This document shows positions 43,101-51,324 of a DNA stretch of 64,000 bases, one piece after another. The DNA lies in assembly GCA_022821085.1 (NCBI GenBank), contig JAJEEG010000002.1, forward strand, positions 62,001 to 126,000, read 5' to 3'. How positions within the stretch are numbered: the first letter of the stretch is position 1; every line of letters starts with the position of its first letter. Below the pieces are notes generated by a model, which did no database searches, was not told the DNA's origin, and saw only the letters and a list, made by a program, of their open reading frames with translations. Source of the DNA: Candidatus Latescibacterota bacterium (GTDB lineage Bacteria > JAAXHH01). The translations under genes were made by a program, and so were the position numbers.

Positions 43101-43286
43101 TCAGGAATGTCGATCATCCTTCTGCTCCGACCTGGCTTCGAGGAGCCCTTCGACGCGTGAAACCCGGGTGCCGAGATCGAACACTTTATCGCGCAGGTCG
43201 CGGATATCTGTCTTTAGATCGCGAAAGAAGTAATAAAAAACACCGATTGTGATAACCTGGGATATCCACTCCGCCCATCCAGGCAT
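43101..43286 (-). CDS. small membrane protein with coiled coil (61 aa)
   Basis: MPGWAEWISQVITIGVFYYFF is one membrane helix, followed by DLKTDIRDLRDKVFDLGTRVSRVEGLL, a heptad coil. It is not a family I recognise. It lies 27 bases after a similar 78-residue gene, in the same order and strand, and both have the layout helix-coil. A purine-rich AGAGG precedes the ATG. The layout recalls holin/XhlA-like and other small anchor proteins, but no function is assigned. Confidence 0.6.
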   Translation of the reverse strand: MPGWAEWISQVITIGVFYYFFRDLKTDIRDLRDKVFDLGTRVSRVEGLLEARSEQKDDRHS

Positions 43287-43313
43287 CGTGTCGCCTCTCT
43301 TCGGATATTGTGG

Positions 43314-43550
43314 TTATGAAGTCTGTTTTTGACTGAGCATGATATCTTCGATCCGGGCGATCCGGTGCTCCATCTTCCCGATGTCTTCCCGGATACGCGT
43401 TTCCATGTTCTGCATACGCGTTTCCATGTTCTGCATCTCGACCTTCAGTTCGACCTTCAGCTCCTGGCGTCCTGCCTTGGCTTCCCGCCAGAAGAAGATG
43501 AAGGCCGCCAGCAAAACCGCCGGTTGGATCAGAAGTCCTGCAATCTCCAT
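43314..43550 (-). CDS. small membrane protein with coiled coil and 21-nt internal duplication (78 aa)
   Basis: MEIAGLLIQPAVLLAAFIFFW spans the membrane; then ELKVELKVEMQNMETRMQNMETRIREDI is a coil that contains a perfect 21-base tandem repeat (43397-43438, MQNMETR twice) and a 12-base one (ELKV twice). GGAGG is ideally placed before the ATG, which supports a real gene. It is the likely paralogue of the 61-residue protein downstream. Function unknown. Confidence 0.65.
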   Translation of the reverse strand: MEIAGLLIQPAVLLAAFIFFWREAKAGRQELKVELKVEMQNMETRMQNMETRIREDIGKMEHRIARIEDIMLSQKQTS

Positions 43551-43590
43551 GATGTCCTCCGTATATTGGCAATGGGGTCTCTGAACATCC

Positions 43591-43633
43591 TTGACGTATT
43601 CTCACCGACATGGTACAAAATGTTCAGTCGGTG
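43591..43633 (+). promoter_or_regulatory. candidate promoter with overlapping inverted repeat, upstream of the DSD1-like gene
   Basis: TTGACG (43591-43596) and TACAAA (43614-43619) are 17 bases apart. CACCGAC (43603-43609) and GTCGGTG (43627-43633) form an inverted repeat around the -10 region, a place where a repressor could bind. Confidence 0.35.
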
Positions 43634-43718
43634 ATAACCGACGAAATCTCGTGAGCTATGTCTTTTTTGCCCTGGTCTGCCGGAGACCCACGCCGCGTCA
43701 AGGCCCGCGCCGCACCTC

Positions 43719-44822
43719 GTGAGGGAATACACTTTGGACGAAATCGGAACGCGCAAGGAAGACCTGGATACCCCGGTCCTCTGGGTTGACCTGGATCGTC
43801 TTGAAAACAACATCCGCACCGTGGGTCAACGGCTGAAGGAAGCCGGGGTGGACTGGCGCCCGCATATCAAGGGGGTCAAGATTCCGGCGATCGCCCACCG
43901 GTTGCTGAAGGCCGGCGCCATCGGGGTCACCTGCGCGAAGCTCGGCGAGGCCGAGGTCATGGCCGCGGGTGGCGTCGAGGACATCCTCATCGCCAACCAG
44001 GTGGTCGGCCCGCCGAAATACATCCGCCTGGCCCATCTCCGCAGGCAGGCGGACGTGAAGGTCGCCGTGGACAGCGACGCCACGCTGGAGGACCTGGGCC
44101 GCACCGCTGTCGAGACAGGCGTCGAGATTGGCGTGCTCGTCGAGCTGAACACGGGGATGGAACGCGCCGGCGTCCGTCCCGGCGAACCGGTCGTCGAACT
44201 CGCCCGGAAAGTCCACCAGACTCCCGGGCTGCGGTTCCGGGGCGTCATGGCCTGGGAGGGACACGCCTGCGTGGATGAAGGATCCGACTGGAAACACGGG
44301 GAGATCAGGCGGGCCGTGGGAGATCTCGTGGACTCCGCGCAGCGCTGCCAGGCCGCGGGACTGCCCTGCGATATCGTGAGCGGCGGCGGGAGCGGCACGC
44401 TGTCGGTCACGCCCGACCTGGAAGGGATCACCGAGATCCAGGCGGGCGGCGCGATCTTCAACGACGTGATGTATACCCTGTGGGGGGTTCGCACCGACCC
44501 GGCCATCTTCGTGCACGTGACGGTCACCAGCCGCCCCGAACCGGACCGGCTGATCGTGGACGCCGGGTTCAAGACGGTGCCCGCGTGGTTCGGCATGCCC
44601 ATGCCGGTGGGCGTCGACGACGTGGAGAGCGTGCGCATGTCCGCGGAACACGGCACCGTGACCTTCAACGGACCGAATCACGAGATCGCCGTCGGGGACA
44701 AACTGGACCTCATGGTGGCCTACACCGACGTCACCCTGTTCCTCCACGACCACCTCTACGGAATCCGCAACGGGGTCGTCGAGACCGTCTGGCCCATCGT
44801 CGGCCGAGGGAAACTGCGCTGA
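43719..44822 (+). CDS. DSD1-like PLP enzyme (D-threonine aldolase / D-serine dehydratase family)
   Basis: 367 residues with a GTG start. The alanine-racemase-type barrel is read from TPVLWVDLDRLENNI and DWRPHIKGVKIPAIAH, whose Lys binds PLP. Further blocks are GAIGVTCAKLGEAEVMAAGG, GVLVELNTGMERAGV and the phosphate-binding VSGGGSGTL. The C-terminal metal-binding domain ends with LFLHDHLYGIRNGVV. Members split D-threonine-type 3-hydroxyamino acids or dehydrate D-serine. A beta-hydroxyamino acid is the likely substrate; the neighbouring TauD-like gene does not settle it. Imperfect 20-base repeats surround the stop codon (44816-44875). Confidence 0.87.
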   Translation: MREYTLDEIGTRKEDLDTPVLWVDLDRLENNIRTVGQRLKEAGVDWRPHIKGVKIPAIAHRLLKAGAIGVTCAKLGEAEVMAAGGVEDILIANQVVGPPKYIRLAHLRRQADVKVAVDSDATLEDLGRTAVETGVEIGVLVELNTGMERAGVRPGEPVVELARKVHQTPGLRFRGVMAWEGHACVDEGSDWKHGEIRRAVGDLVDSAQRCQAAGLPCDIVSGGGSGTLSVTPDLEGITEIQAGGAIFNDVMYTLWGVRTDPAIFVHVTVTSRPEPDRLIVDAGFKTVPAWFGMPMPVGVDDVESVRMSAEHGTVTFNGPNHEIAVGDKLDLMVAYTDVTLFLHDHLYGIRNGVVETVWPIVGRGKLR

Positions 44823-44909
44823 GCCGACGGAAGCATTGCTGATCCGATAGTATCTGCGCTGATCCGGGCTACCCTGCAGCCGGTTCGATCACCAGGAAAC
44901 GCTTCCGGC

Positions 44910-45800
44910 ATGACTGAAACGTCCAGATACACTTCGCTGACTCCGTCCGGTTTCGGAGCCGAACTCGCGGACGTGGATCTCGCGCGGCTTGATGAAGCCA
45001 TGGTCAACGAGGCCTTGGACGCGTTTCACGAGGCGGGCGGATTGATCGTCGTACGCGGCCAGGGCCATATCGATCCCGCCGATCTCCGGCGGTTCGTGAC
45101 CCGTTTCGGCACGCCCGAAGGCAACGAGAAATATGATCCGGCATTCCTGGTCCCGGCGTTCCCCGACATACTGCGCATCGGGAACGCGAAGGAGAACGGA
45201 AAGTACGCGGCGCTCTTCATCCAGGCGGACCCGCCGCCGCTGCTGTGGCACATGGACGATTCCTTCCGCCATCCCCAGCCGATCGGGTCCTGCCTGTTTT
45301 GTGTCCGCACGCCGCCGGTGGGCGGGGAGACAGGCTTCGCGGGGATGACCGCGGCCTACGAGGACCTGACGGAAGACGTAAAGGAGCGCATCGCGTCCAT
45401 CCGCACCGTCCATTCCTACAATCACCTCAACGAACTGCTCAGGAAGAAGAACCCGCACCGTCCGCCGCTCAGCGAGGCACTCCTCGCCCAGTTTCCCCCG
45501 ATCGTCCGGCCCCTGGTCGCCCGGCACCCGGAGACCGGTCGGAAATCGCTCTATCTCCCCCTTTGCCACATCGAATCCGTCGAAGGCATGGAGAAGGCGG
45601 AGGGCGAGGCGCTTCTGACGGGCCTGCAGGAACATGCGACCCGCGCGCCATACATCTACATGCACTGTTGGCGCCCTGGAGACCTGGTTGTCTGGGACAA
45701 CCGTTGCACGCTGCACGCCCCGTCGCCCTTTGACGACAGCCGCTATGAACGGCTCATGTACCGGTTGACCTTCGGCGGCCGGCAGATCGCCGGGTTCTGA
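44910..45800 (+). CDS. TauD/TfdA-family 2OG-dependent dioxygenase
   Basis: 296 residues. The iron site is intact: His114 and Asp116 in LLWHMDDSF, the distal His in NRCTLHAPSPFD, and the 2OG Arg in ERLMYRLTF. The start matches the family (TPSGFGAELADVDLARLDE). These enzymes hydroxylate taurine, alkyl sulfates, chlorophenoxyacetates, carnitine precursors and others, often releasing an aldehyde. Which is meant here is open. It follows the DSD1-like gene by 87 bases on the same strand. Confidence 0.9.
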   Translation: MTETSRYTSLTPSGFGAELADVDLARLDEAMVNEALDAFHEAGGLIVVRGQGHIDPADLRRFVTRFGTPEGNEKYDPAFLVPAFPDILRIGNAKENGKYAALFIQADPPPLLWHMDDSFRHPQPIGSCLFCVRTPPVGGETGFAGMTAAYEDLTEDVKERIASIRTVHSYNHLNELLRKKNPHRPPLSEALLAQFPPIVRPLVARHPETGRKSLYLPLCHIESVEGMEKAEGEALLTGLQEHATRAPYIYMHCWRPGDLVVWDNRCTLHAPSPFDDSRYERLMYRLTFGGRQIAGF

Positions 45801-45888
45801 TCCGCCGCGTTGCGCGCGGGCGCGTTACAGGCGGGGTCGCAAAATTCGCGCGGAGTGGACAGCGGACTCCTGGCCAGGATTGGGAATA

Positions 45889-47082
45889 ATGTCGCAAATA
45901 GTACCCTACCGGCAGTGGGGACGGGACCTGGACGCGCAGTCTGTCCAGCAGATGGAGCGGGCCGGCGCCCTGCCCGTGGCCCTGGCCGGCGCGCTCATGC
46001 CGGACGCCCACGTAGGATACGGCCTGCCCATCGGCGGCGTACTGGCCACGGACAACGCGGTCATTCCCTATGCCGTGGGCGTCGACATCGCCTGCCGGAT
46101 GAAACTGACCGTCCTGGACCTGCCGCTCGACACGCTGAGGCACGACCGCGGGAAAGACCGGCTCGGAAAGGCCATTTCCGCCGAGACCCGCTTTGGCCTG
46201 GGCGCCAGTTTCAAGAAACGCCGGAACCACCCTGTCCTCGATCGGAACTGGTCTGTCTCTCCCGTGACCCGGAAGGCCAAAGACAAGGCCTGGAGCCAGT
46301 TGGGCTCCAGCGGAAGCGGAAACCATTTCGTCGAGTTTGGCGAACTCACGCTACAGGAACCGCTGGAGGGACTGGAAACCGGCACCTACCTCGCCCTGCT
46401 GTCCCACAGCGGCAGCCGGGGAACCGGCGCCATGGTCGCCTCCCACTACAGCAAGCTGGCCATGTCCCTGCGCCGGGAGCTGCCCAGGGATCAGCGGCAC
46501 CTCGCGTGGCTGGACCTGGATACCGAACCCGGACAGGAGTACTGGGCGGCCATGGAGCTCATGGGCCACTACGCGGCGGCCAACCACGCCTGTATACACC
46601 GCCACGTGGCCGGCCACCTGGGCACGGAAGTCTTGCTGGACCTGGAAAACCACCATAACTTCGCGTGGAAGGAAAAGATCTCCGTCCCCGGGCGCAAACC
46701 GGATCGTAAAGCCGTGGTACACCGCAAGGGCGCCACACCGGCAGGCCCGGGCGTGCTGGGGATCATCCCCGGCTCGATGGCGAGCCCGGCCTTCGTGGTC
46801 CGGGGGAAGGGCAGCCGCAGCGCCATGAATTCGGCCGCCCACGGCGCCGGCCGGGTGATGAGCCGGAAACGGGCGATCAGGAGCCTGAACTGGCAGGACG
46901 CCAACCGGCTGCTCAGGGAGCGGGGCGTCACGCTCATGTCCGCAGGTCTCGACGAGGTCCCATTCGTGTACAAGAACATAGAGGAAGTCATGGCGGCGCA
47001 GGCCGACCTGGTGGACGTGGTGGCCCGTTTCGACCCCAGGCTCGTCAAGATGGCGCCCCACGGAGAGCGACCGGAGGATTAA
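45889..47082 (+). CDS. rtcB: RtcB-family RNA ligase
   Basis: 397 residues from the ATG at 45889, with AGGA upstream. All RtcB blocks are there: MPDAHVGYGLPIGGVLAT, YAVGVDIACRM with metal-binding Asp and Cys, SGSGNHFVEFG, SHSGSRGTG, ANHACIHRHV, VHRKGATPA, and NSAAHGAGRVMSR with the His that is guanylylated. RtcB joins 3'-phosphate or 2',3'-cyclic phosphate RNA ends to 5'-OH using GTP and Mn2+, and serves RNA repair. No RtcA, RtcR or archease gene is near. The enolase-superfamily gene follows after five bases. Confidence 0.94.
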   Translation: MSQIVPYRQWGRDLDAQSVQQMERAGALPVALAGALMPDAHVGYGLPIGGVLATDNAVIPYAVGVDIACRMKLTVLDLPLDTLRHDRGKDRLGKAISAETRFGLGASFKKRRNHPVLDRNWSVSPVTRKAKDKAWSQLGSSGSGNHFVEFGELTLQEPLEGLETGTYLALLSHSGSRGTGAMVASHYSKLAMSLRRELPRDQRHLAWLDLDTEPGQEYWAAMELMGHYAAANHACIHRHVAGHLGTEVLLDLENHHNFAWKEKISVPGRKPDRKAVVHRKGATPAGPGVLGIIPGSMASPAFVVRGKGSRSAMNSAAHGAGRVMSRKRAIRSLNWQDANRLLRERGVTLMSAGLDEVPFVYKNIEEVMAAQADLVDVVARFDPRLVKMAPHGERPED

Positions 47083-47087
47083 AGGCC

Positions 47088-48275
47088 ATGAAGATCTCGA
47101 ACGTCGAAGCCTTCGCGATCAAGATCCCGCGAGAAGAAGGCAGCCCGGAAGCCCGCGGCGGCGCGTCCTCCGCAACCGGCGAATCCGCCGGACCCGGTGC
47201 ATACTCCGCGTATTTCATACCGGAGGCCAGACACGCCTTCAAGTCAAACATGCACGAGACCCTGGTGGTGCGGGTAACGACCGACGAAGGTCTGGTCGGC
47301 TACGGCGAAGGACAGAGTTGCGTATCGCCCGAAACCACGGGGACCCTCGTGGAAAGCCTGTGCCGGCCAGCCCTGATCGGCGCGGATCCCTTCGATGTGG
47401 AGTACCTGTGGCAGCGCCTCTTCGACGGCATGCGGGAGAGGGGGCATCCGACTGGTTTTTACGTCGACGCCCTCGCCGCGTGCGACATCGCGCTGTGGGA
47501 CCTGAAGGGCAAGGCACTGGACCTGCCGGTGCATAAACTGCTCGGGGGGCGGTTTCGGGATCGGGTCGAACTTTATTCGGGATGCGCCGGCCGCGACCCC
47601 GACGCCGCGGCGGACCGGGCAGAGAGGCTCGTGGCCGCGGGCTACCGCGGACTGAAACTGTCTCCGGCCAGCGACCACAGGGGAACCGTCGCCATCGCCA
47701 GGGCCGTCCGCGAGCGCGTCGGTCCGGACATCGCCGTCATGGTGGACGTGCACACCGAGTTCGACACGGCCGGGGCGATCAGGCTGGGCCGGGAACTGGA
47801 AGCGTTGGACGTATACTGGCTGGAGGCGCCGGTCCTGCCCGAAGACCTGGCAGGGCACGCGGCCGTAACACGCGCGCTGGACATGCACGTCGCAAACGGA
47901 GAGTGGTACCGCACCCGATTCGAGATGAGGGAAGCCTTCGAAAGAAGGACCTGCGACGTGGTGATGCCGGATATCGGCCGCACGGGGCTGACGGAGGGGA
48001 AACGCATCGCCGTGCTCGCGGAGACCTACAACATCCCCGTGTCACCCCACATCGGCGGCGGCGGCCTTTTGTCCATCGCCGCAACCATTCAACTGTCCGC
48101 GGCCATCCCCAACTTCCTGGTCATGGAACACGGCCACGAGTCCTATCCCACGAGATGTCGGTACGCGCTGGAAGCCCCGCAGCCCGCAGGCGGCGCCTTT
48201 CCGGTGACGGACGATCCCGGCCTGGGTGTCCGGATCGACGATGAAGCGCTGGAAGGTTTTTCAAGTCCCGCATAG
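47088..48275 (+). CDS. mandelate racemase/enolase-superfamily enzyme (acid-sugar dehydratase type)
   Basis: 395 residues, GGAGG at a good distance. Metal ligands of the barrel are seen as Asp in VMVDVHTEF, Glu in WLEAPVLPED and Glu in VANGEWYRT; the catalytic dyad is Asp in MPDIGRTGLTEG and His in SPHIGGGG, as in the mandelate-racemase subgroup. In the KxK motif (GLKLS) the second Lys is Ser, so the base arrangement differs from mandelate racemase. Sugar-acid dehydratase is the likeliest class. An inserted Ala/Gly/Ser-rich stretch (residues about 15-45) follows the usual start KISNVEAFAIKIP. It is five bases from rtcB. Confidence 0.85.
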   Translation: MKISNVEAFAIKIPREEGSPEARGGASSATGESAGPGAYSAYFIPEARHAFKSNMHETLVVRVTTDEGLVGYGEGQSCVSPETTGTLVESLCRPALIGADPFDVEYLWQRLFDGMRERGHPTGFYVDALAACDIALWDLKGKALDLPVHKLLGGRFRDRVELYSGCAGRDPDAAADRAERLVAAGYRGLKLSPASDHRGTVAIARAVRERVGPDIAVMVDVHTEFDTAGAIRLGRELEALDVYWLEAPVLPEDLAGHAAVTRALDMHVANGEWYRTRFEMREAFERRTCDVVMPDIGRTGLTEGKRIAVLAETYNIPVSPHIGGGGLLSIAATIQLSAAIPNFLVMEHGHESYPTRCRYALEAPQPAGGAFPVTDDPGLGVRIDDEALEGFSSPA

Positions 48276-48333
48276 CGCGCGCCACGCCATTCGATCCTCG
48301 GCGACAACTGATAAAGCACAGAAATCGCATTGA

Positions 48334-50046
48334 TCAGTCCAGGGCTGACTTGAGCCAGTCCCAGAGGCCGCGGTCGCCCGGCTGATCCGCCGACTCACGA
48401 TCCGTATCCCTGAAATACCCGTTCATCCAGGTCAGGTTGGACCAGACTTCCATACCGAGTCGGTTGGGCTGGAGGGTAGGGCTGTGGAAATCGGGTTTCC
48501 ACAGGCGGTGCTCCACGGGAAACCAGAGGAAGATGCCGCCCACGTCCTCCACGAGCCTGCGTTCGGCGGCGTGGTAGATGGCGTACCTTTCCTCGGGCGG
48601 ACCCATGAACTCGTTGCCCTCGTGAATCAGCCTTTCGAAGGTGTCGTCGTGCCACGCGTGGCGCCCCCTGGACCGCCAGAGCCCGAGCAGGTTGGCCGGA
48701 TCGGGGAAGTCCTGGCTGTAGGCCACCAGGGCCAGCGTCACCTCGTGGTTGTTGAGGCCGTCGGTGAACACCTTTCGTTCGATGACCCTGACCCCGACCC
48801 GTACGTTCAGCGCTTCGGCGATCATCGCCTGGATGGCCTCCGCGGGCAAGCGGGTGGCCTGGTAGTCGTGGGTGCGGATCCAGATATCGACCTGGGGAAA
48901 GCCCTTGCCGTCGGGGTATCCGGCTTCGGCCAGCAACTGCCTGGCCCGTTCGGGATCGTAGGGCAGCATGTCGCGGAAAACCTCCGGTCTCGAGCCGGGG
49001 AAACCGGGCGCCAGCATGCTGTAGGCCGCCACGCCCACGTCCTTCAGGGCGGAGTCCATCAGGGCCGTGCGGTCGATGGAGTGGGCGAAGGCTTGCCGGA
49101 CACGCAGGTCGTCGAAAGGCGGATTGTACGTATCCATGGTCATGTAGAACGTGACGAAGTTGACCATGGAATGCAGCTCGTGCCTAAGCACCGGGTCGCT
49201 CTTGACCCGTCCGAGCGCCGCCTGCCCGTTCAGGAGGATCATGTCCACCTCGTCGGCCGTGTAGGCCGAGAGCATGAGCGGCACGGCCGACTGGGAGAAC
49301 ACCCGGATAATCACCTGGTCGAGCAGGGGCGGCATCGATCCCCTGTACATCGGGTTGGCGTCCAGGATGATGATCTCGTTCTTGCGCCATTCCGTAACCT
49401 TGAACGGGCCGGACGAAATATGGGTCTCCGCTCGGGTGGACCACTCTTCGCCGTACTTGGCCACCGCGTGCTCCGGCGAAGCCCAGCTCATGATGAGGTT
49501 GAAAGGCAGGTAAGGGACGGGCTGCTCGGTATGGACGGCCAGCGTCGTATCGTCTATCGCTTCCACACCCAGCGAGTCCACGGGAAGCCGCCGGCCGACC
49601 ACGTCGCTCCAGTTCTTGATGATGCGGTAGTGCCATTCGAAATCGTAGGCATTGTCCGGATCCGCTCCCCGGCGGAAGGTAAAGACGTAGTCATGGGCGG
49701 TGAAGGGCCGGCCGTCGTCCCACTGCATCCCGGACCGCAGGTGGAAGAGCCACGTATTGCCGTCCGGCGTGGCCTCCCAGGACTTCGCGGCGGCCGGCAC
49801 CAGGTCGTAGTTGTGGTCCTGGCGGACCAGCGGCTCGGAGATGAGGTTGGTGGCCGGGCTGCGCTTGTATATGGTCTTGAACCACTCCATATACGTCCCG
49901 TCCATCTCGAAGAACCGCAACCGCTGATGCTCCGGCGGCGCCGCGTCTTCGGGCATCTCGACGCCGATGGAGTTGACCCGCTGGGCGGAGAGTTCCGGGG
50001 CGGAAAGAAATGCGAATAAAAAGAGGAATGAGGCGATTCGTCGCAT
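48334..50046 (-). CDS. oligopeptide/dipeptide ABC transporter substrate-binding protein
   Basis: 570 residues from MRRIASFLFLFAFLSAPELSAQ at 50046, a classic signal peptide with cleavage after the Ser-Ala of LSA. The mature protein matches the OppA/DppA class (family 5): SWEATPDGNTWLFHLRSGMQWDDGRPFTAHDYVFTFRR, VRQAFAHSIDRTALM, YDPERARQLLAEAGYPDGKGFP. It binds peptides or other solutes in the periplasm for an inner-membrane ABC transporter. No permease or ATPase genes are adjacent, so it is an orphan or shares a transporter encoded elsewhere. An unusual opening segment (EHQRLRFFEMDGTYMEW) precedes the first domain. Confidence 0.9.
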   Translation of the reverse strand: MRRIASFLFLFAFLSAPELSAQRVNSIGVEMPEDAAPPEHQRLRFFEMDGTYMEWFKTIYKRSPATNLISEPLVRQDHNYDLVPAAAKSWEATPDGNTWLFHLRSGMQWDDGRPFTAHDYVFTFRRGADPDNAYDFEWHYRIIKNWSDVVGRRLPVDSLGVEAIDDTTLAVHTEQPVPYLPFNLIMSWASPEHAVAKYGEEWSTRAETHISSGPFKVTEWRKNEIIILDANPMYRGSMPPLLDQVIIRVFSQSAVPLMLSAYTADEVDMILLNGQAALGRVKSDPVLRHELHSMVNFVTFYMTMDTYNPPFDDLRVRQAFAHSIDRTALMDSALKDVGVAAYSMLAPGFPGSRPEVFRDMLPYDPERARQLLAEAGYPDGKGFPQVDIWIRTHDYQATRLPAEAIQAMIAEALNVRVGVRVIERKVFTDGLNNHEVTLALVAYSQDFPDPANLLGLWRSRGRHAWHDDTFERLIHEGNEFMGPPEERYAIYHAAERRLVEDVGGIFLWFPVEHRLWKPDFHSPTLQPNRLGMEVWSNLTWMNGYFRDTDRESADQPGDRGLWDWLKSALD

Positions 50047-50121
50047 GGACAGGTACGAAGACACGTAGTGAAAAGGTCCGGCCACGGTGAACAGTTCCGG
50101 CTATGATGGATTGACCCTTAT

Positions 50122-50151
50122 GTAATATCCCAATTTAACCGATATAGACAA
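50122..50151 (-). promoter_or_regulatory. candidate promoter for the peptide-binding protein
   Basis: On the minus strand TTGTCT (50151-50146) and TATTAC (50127-50122) lie 18 bases apart in an AT-rich gap about 75 bases before the start at 50046. Confidence 0.35.
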
Positions 50152-50174
50152 GGATTACCGACTTCGTTTTCCCA

Positions 50175-51320
50175 TCACCCCAGGACGGCCGCCAGCATCC
50201 CCGCCGCGGCAAAGAACGCGACCAGTGCCAGGATCGGCAGGCGCAACGCCCTGAGCAGGAAAAACCCGACAATGGCGAGCGCGAGATCCAGGGACGAAAA
50301 GACGGCGTTGACGAACACGGGCTGGTAGAGCGCGGCCAGCAGGAGTCCGACTACCGACGCGTTGACCCCCGCCACCGCGCCCGCGGCGCCCGGCTTCCGC
50401 GCCAGGGTCTCCCAGGTGTCGTGGAAGGACAGGATCAACAGGAACCCCGGAAGAAAAACGCCGAGGACCGCGATCAACGCACCGGTGAGCGCCTGGTCCG
50501 GCGCCATCTCCGCTCCCAGGAACGCGGACATGGCGAACATGGGACCCGGAATGGCCTGGGCAGCGGCGTAGCCGAGCAGGAAACGATCGATGGGAAGCGC
50601 GTCGCCCACGGTCTGCTGGAGCAGCGGCAAAACGACGTGTCCACCGCCGAACACCAGGCTGCCGGCCTGGTAGAACCGGGAAAGCAGATCGAGGTCCGGC
50701 GACAGGCTCGCCAGAAGCGGAAGACCGATGAGCAGCAGAAAGAAGAGGGTCAGCGGCAGCCAGGAGAAACGAAGCCGGTCTCCAGGCGGTGCCTCCGGCG
50801 CGCGCAGAAAGCGCCAGCCGGCCAGCGCTCCTGCCGCCAGGACCGCGAACTGGGTCGCCATCGAAGGGACGACCAGCAGGGCCGACGCGGTAAGAATGCA
50901 GAGCGCCCCGGCAAGCCGGCGCCTGCAGAAGGTGGCATACATGCCCAGTACGGCGTCGGCGACCACGACCACGGCCAGCAGTTTCAATCCCTTGACGAAT
51001 CCGCCGAAGTAGACCGTGTCCGTCACCGTGCTCCCGGCGATGGCCAGCAGGTACAGGAGCACGAAGGACGGCAGCGTGAATCCCAGGAACACGGCGACGC
51101 CGCCGGCGACGCCTGCCCGCTGGTATCCGATGGCGAAACCGACCTGGCTGGAAGAAGGTCCGGGAAGGAACTGGCTCAGGGCCACGAGGCGGCCGTAGGA
51201 GGCTTCGTCAAGCCACTTCAACCGATCCACGAAGGCGGTCCGGAAGTATCCCAGGTGGGCGACGGGACCGCCGAAACTGATGCATCCCAGGGCCAGGAAT
51301 CGCCAGAAGAGTTCCCACAT
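50175..51320 (-). CDS. chrA: chromate transporter (ChrA/CHR family)
   Basis: 381 residues from MWELFWRFLALGCISFGGPVAHLGYF. Two homologous halves of the CHR family can be seen: the first with FGGPVAHLGYFR and SQFLPGPSSSQVGF, the second with VFGGGHVVLPLL and AAAQAIPGPMFAMSAFLG. About ten membrane helices. The family exports chromate, or acts on sulfate-like oxyanions. It begins four bases after the stop of pyruvate phosphate dikinase and is in the same operon, an unexplained pairing. Start chosen where family similarity begins. Confidence 0.9.
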   Translation of the reverse strand: MWELFWRFLALGCISFGGPVAHLGYFRTAFVDRLKWLDEASYGRLVALSQFLPGPSSSQVGFAIGYQRAGVAGGVAVFLGFTLPSFVLLYLLAIAGSTVTDTVYFGGFVKGLKLLAVVVVADAVLGMYATFCRRRLAGALCILTASALLVVPSMATQFAVLAAGALAGWRFLRAPEAPPGDRLRFSWLPLTLFFLLLIGLPLLASLSPDLDLLSRFYQAGSLVFGGGHVVLPLLQQTVGDALPIDRFLLGYAAAQAIPGPMFAMSAFLGAEMAPDQALTGALIAVLGVFLPGFLLILSFHDTWETLARKPGAAGAVAGVNASVVGLLLAALYQPVFVNAVFSSLDLALAIVGFFLLRALRLPILALVAFFAAAGMLAAVLG

Positions 51321-51324
51321 GATT

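Noticed and set aside
48334-50046. Peptide-binding protein as part of a siderophore or nickel system
   Set aside because: The sequence matches the general dipeptide/oligopeptide class and no transporter genes or metal-binding motif lie nearby to refine it.
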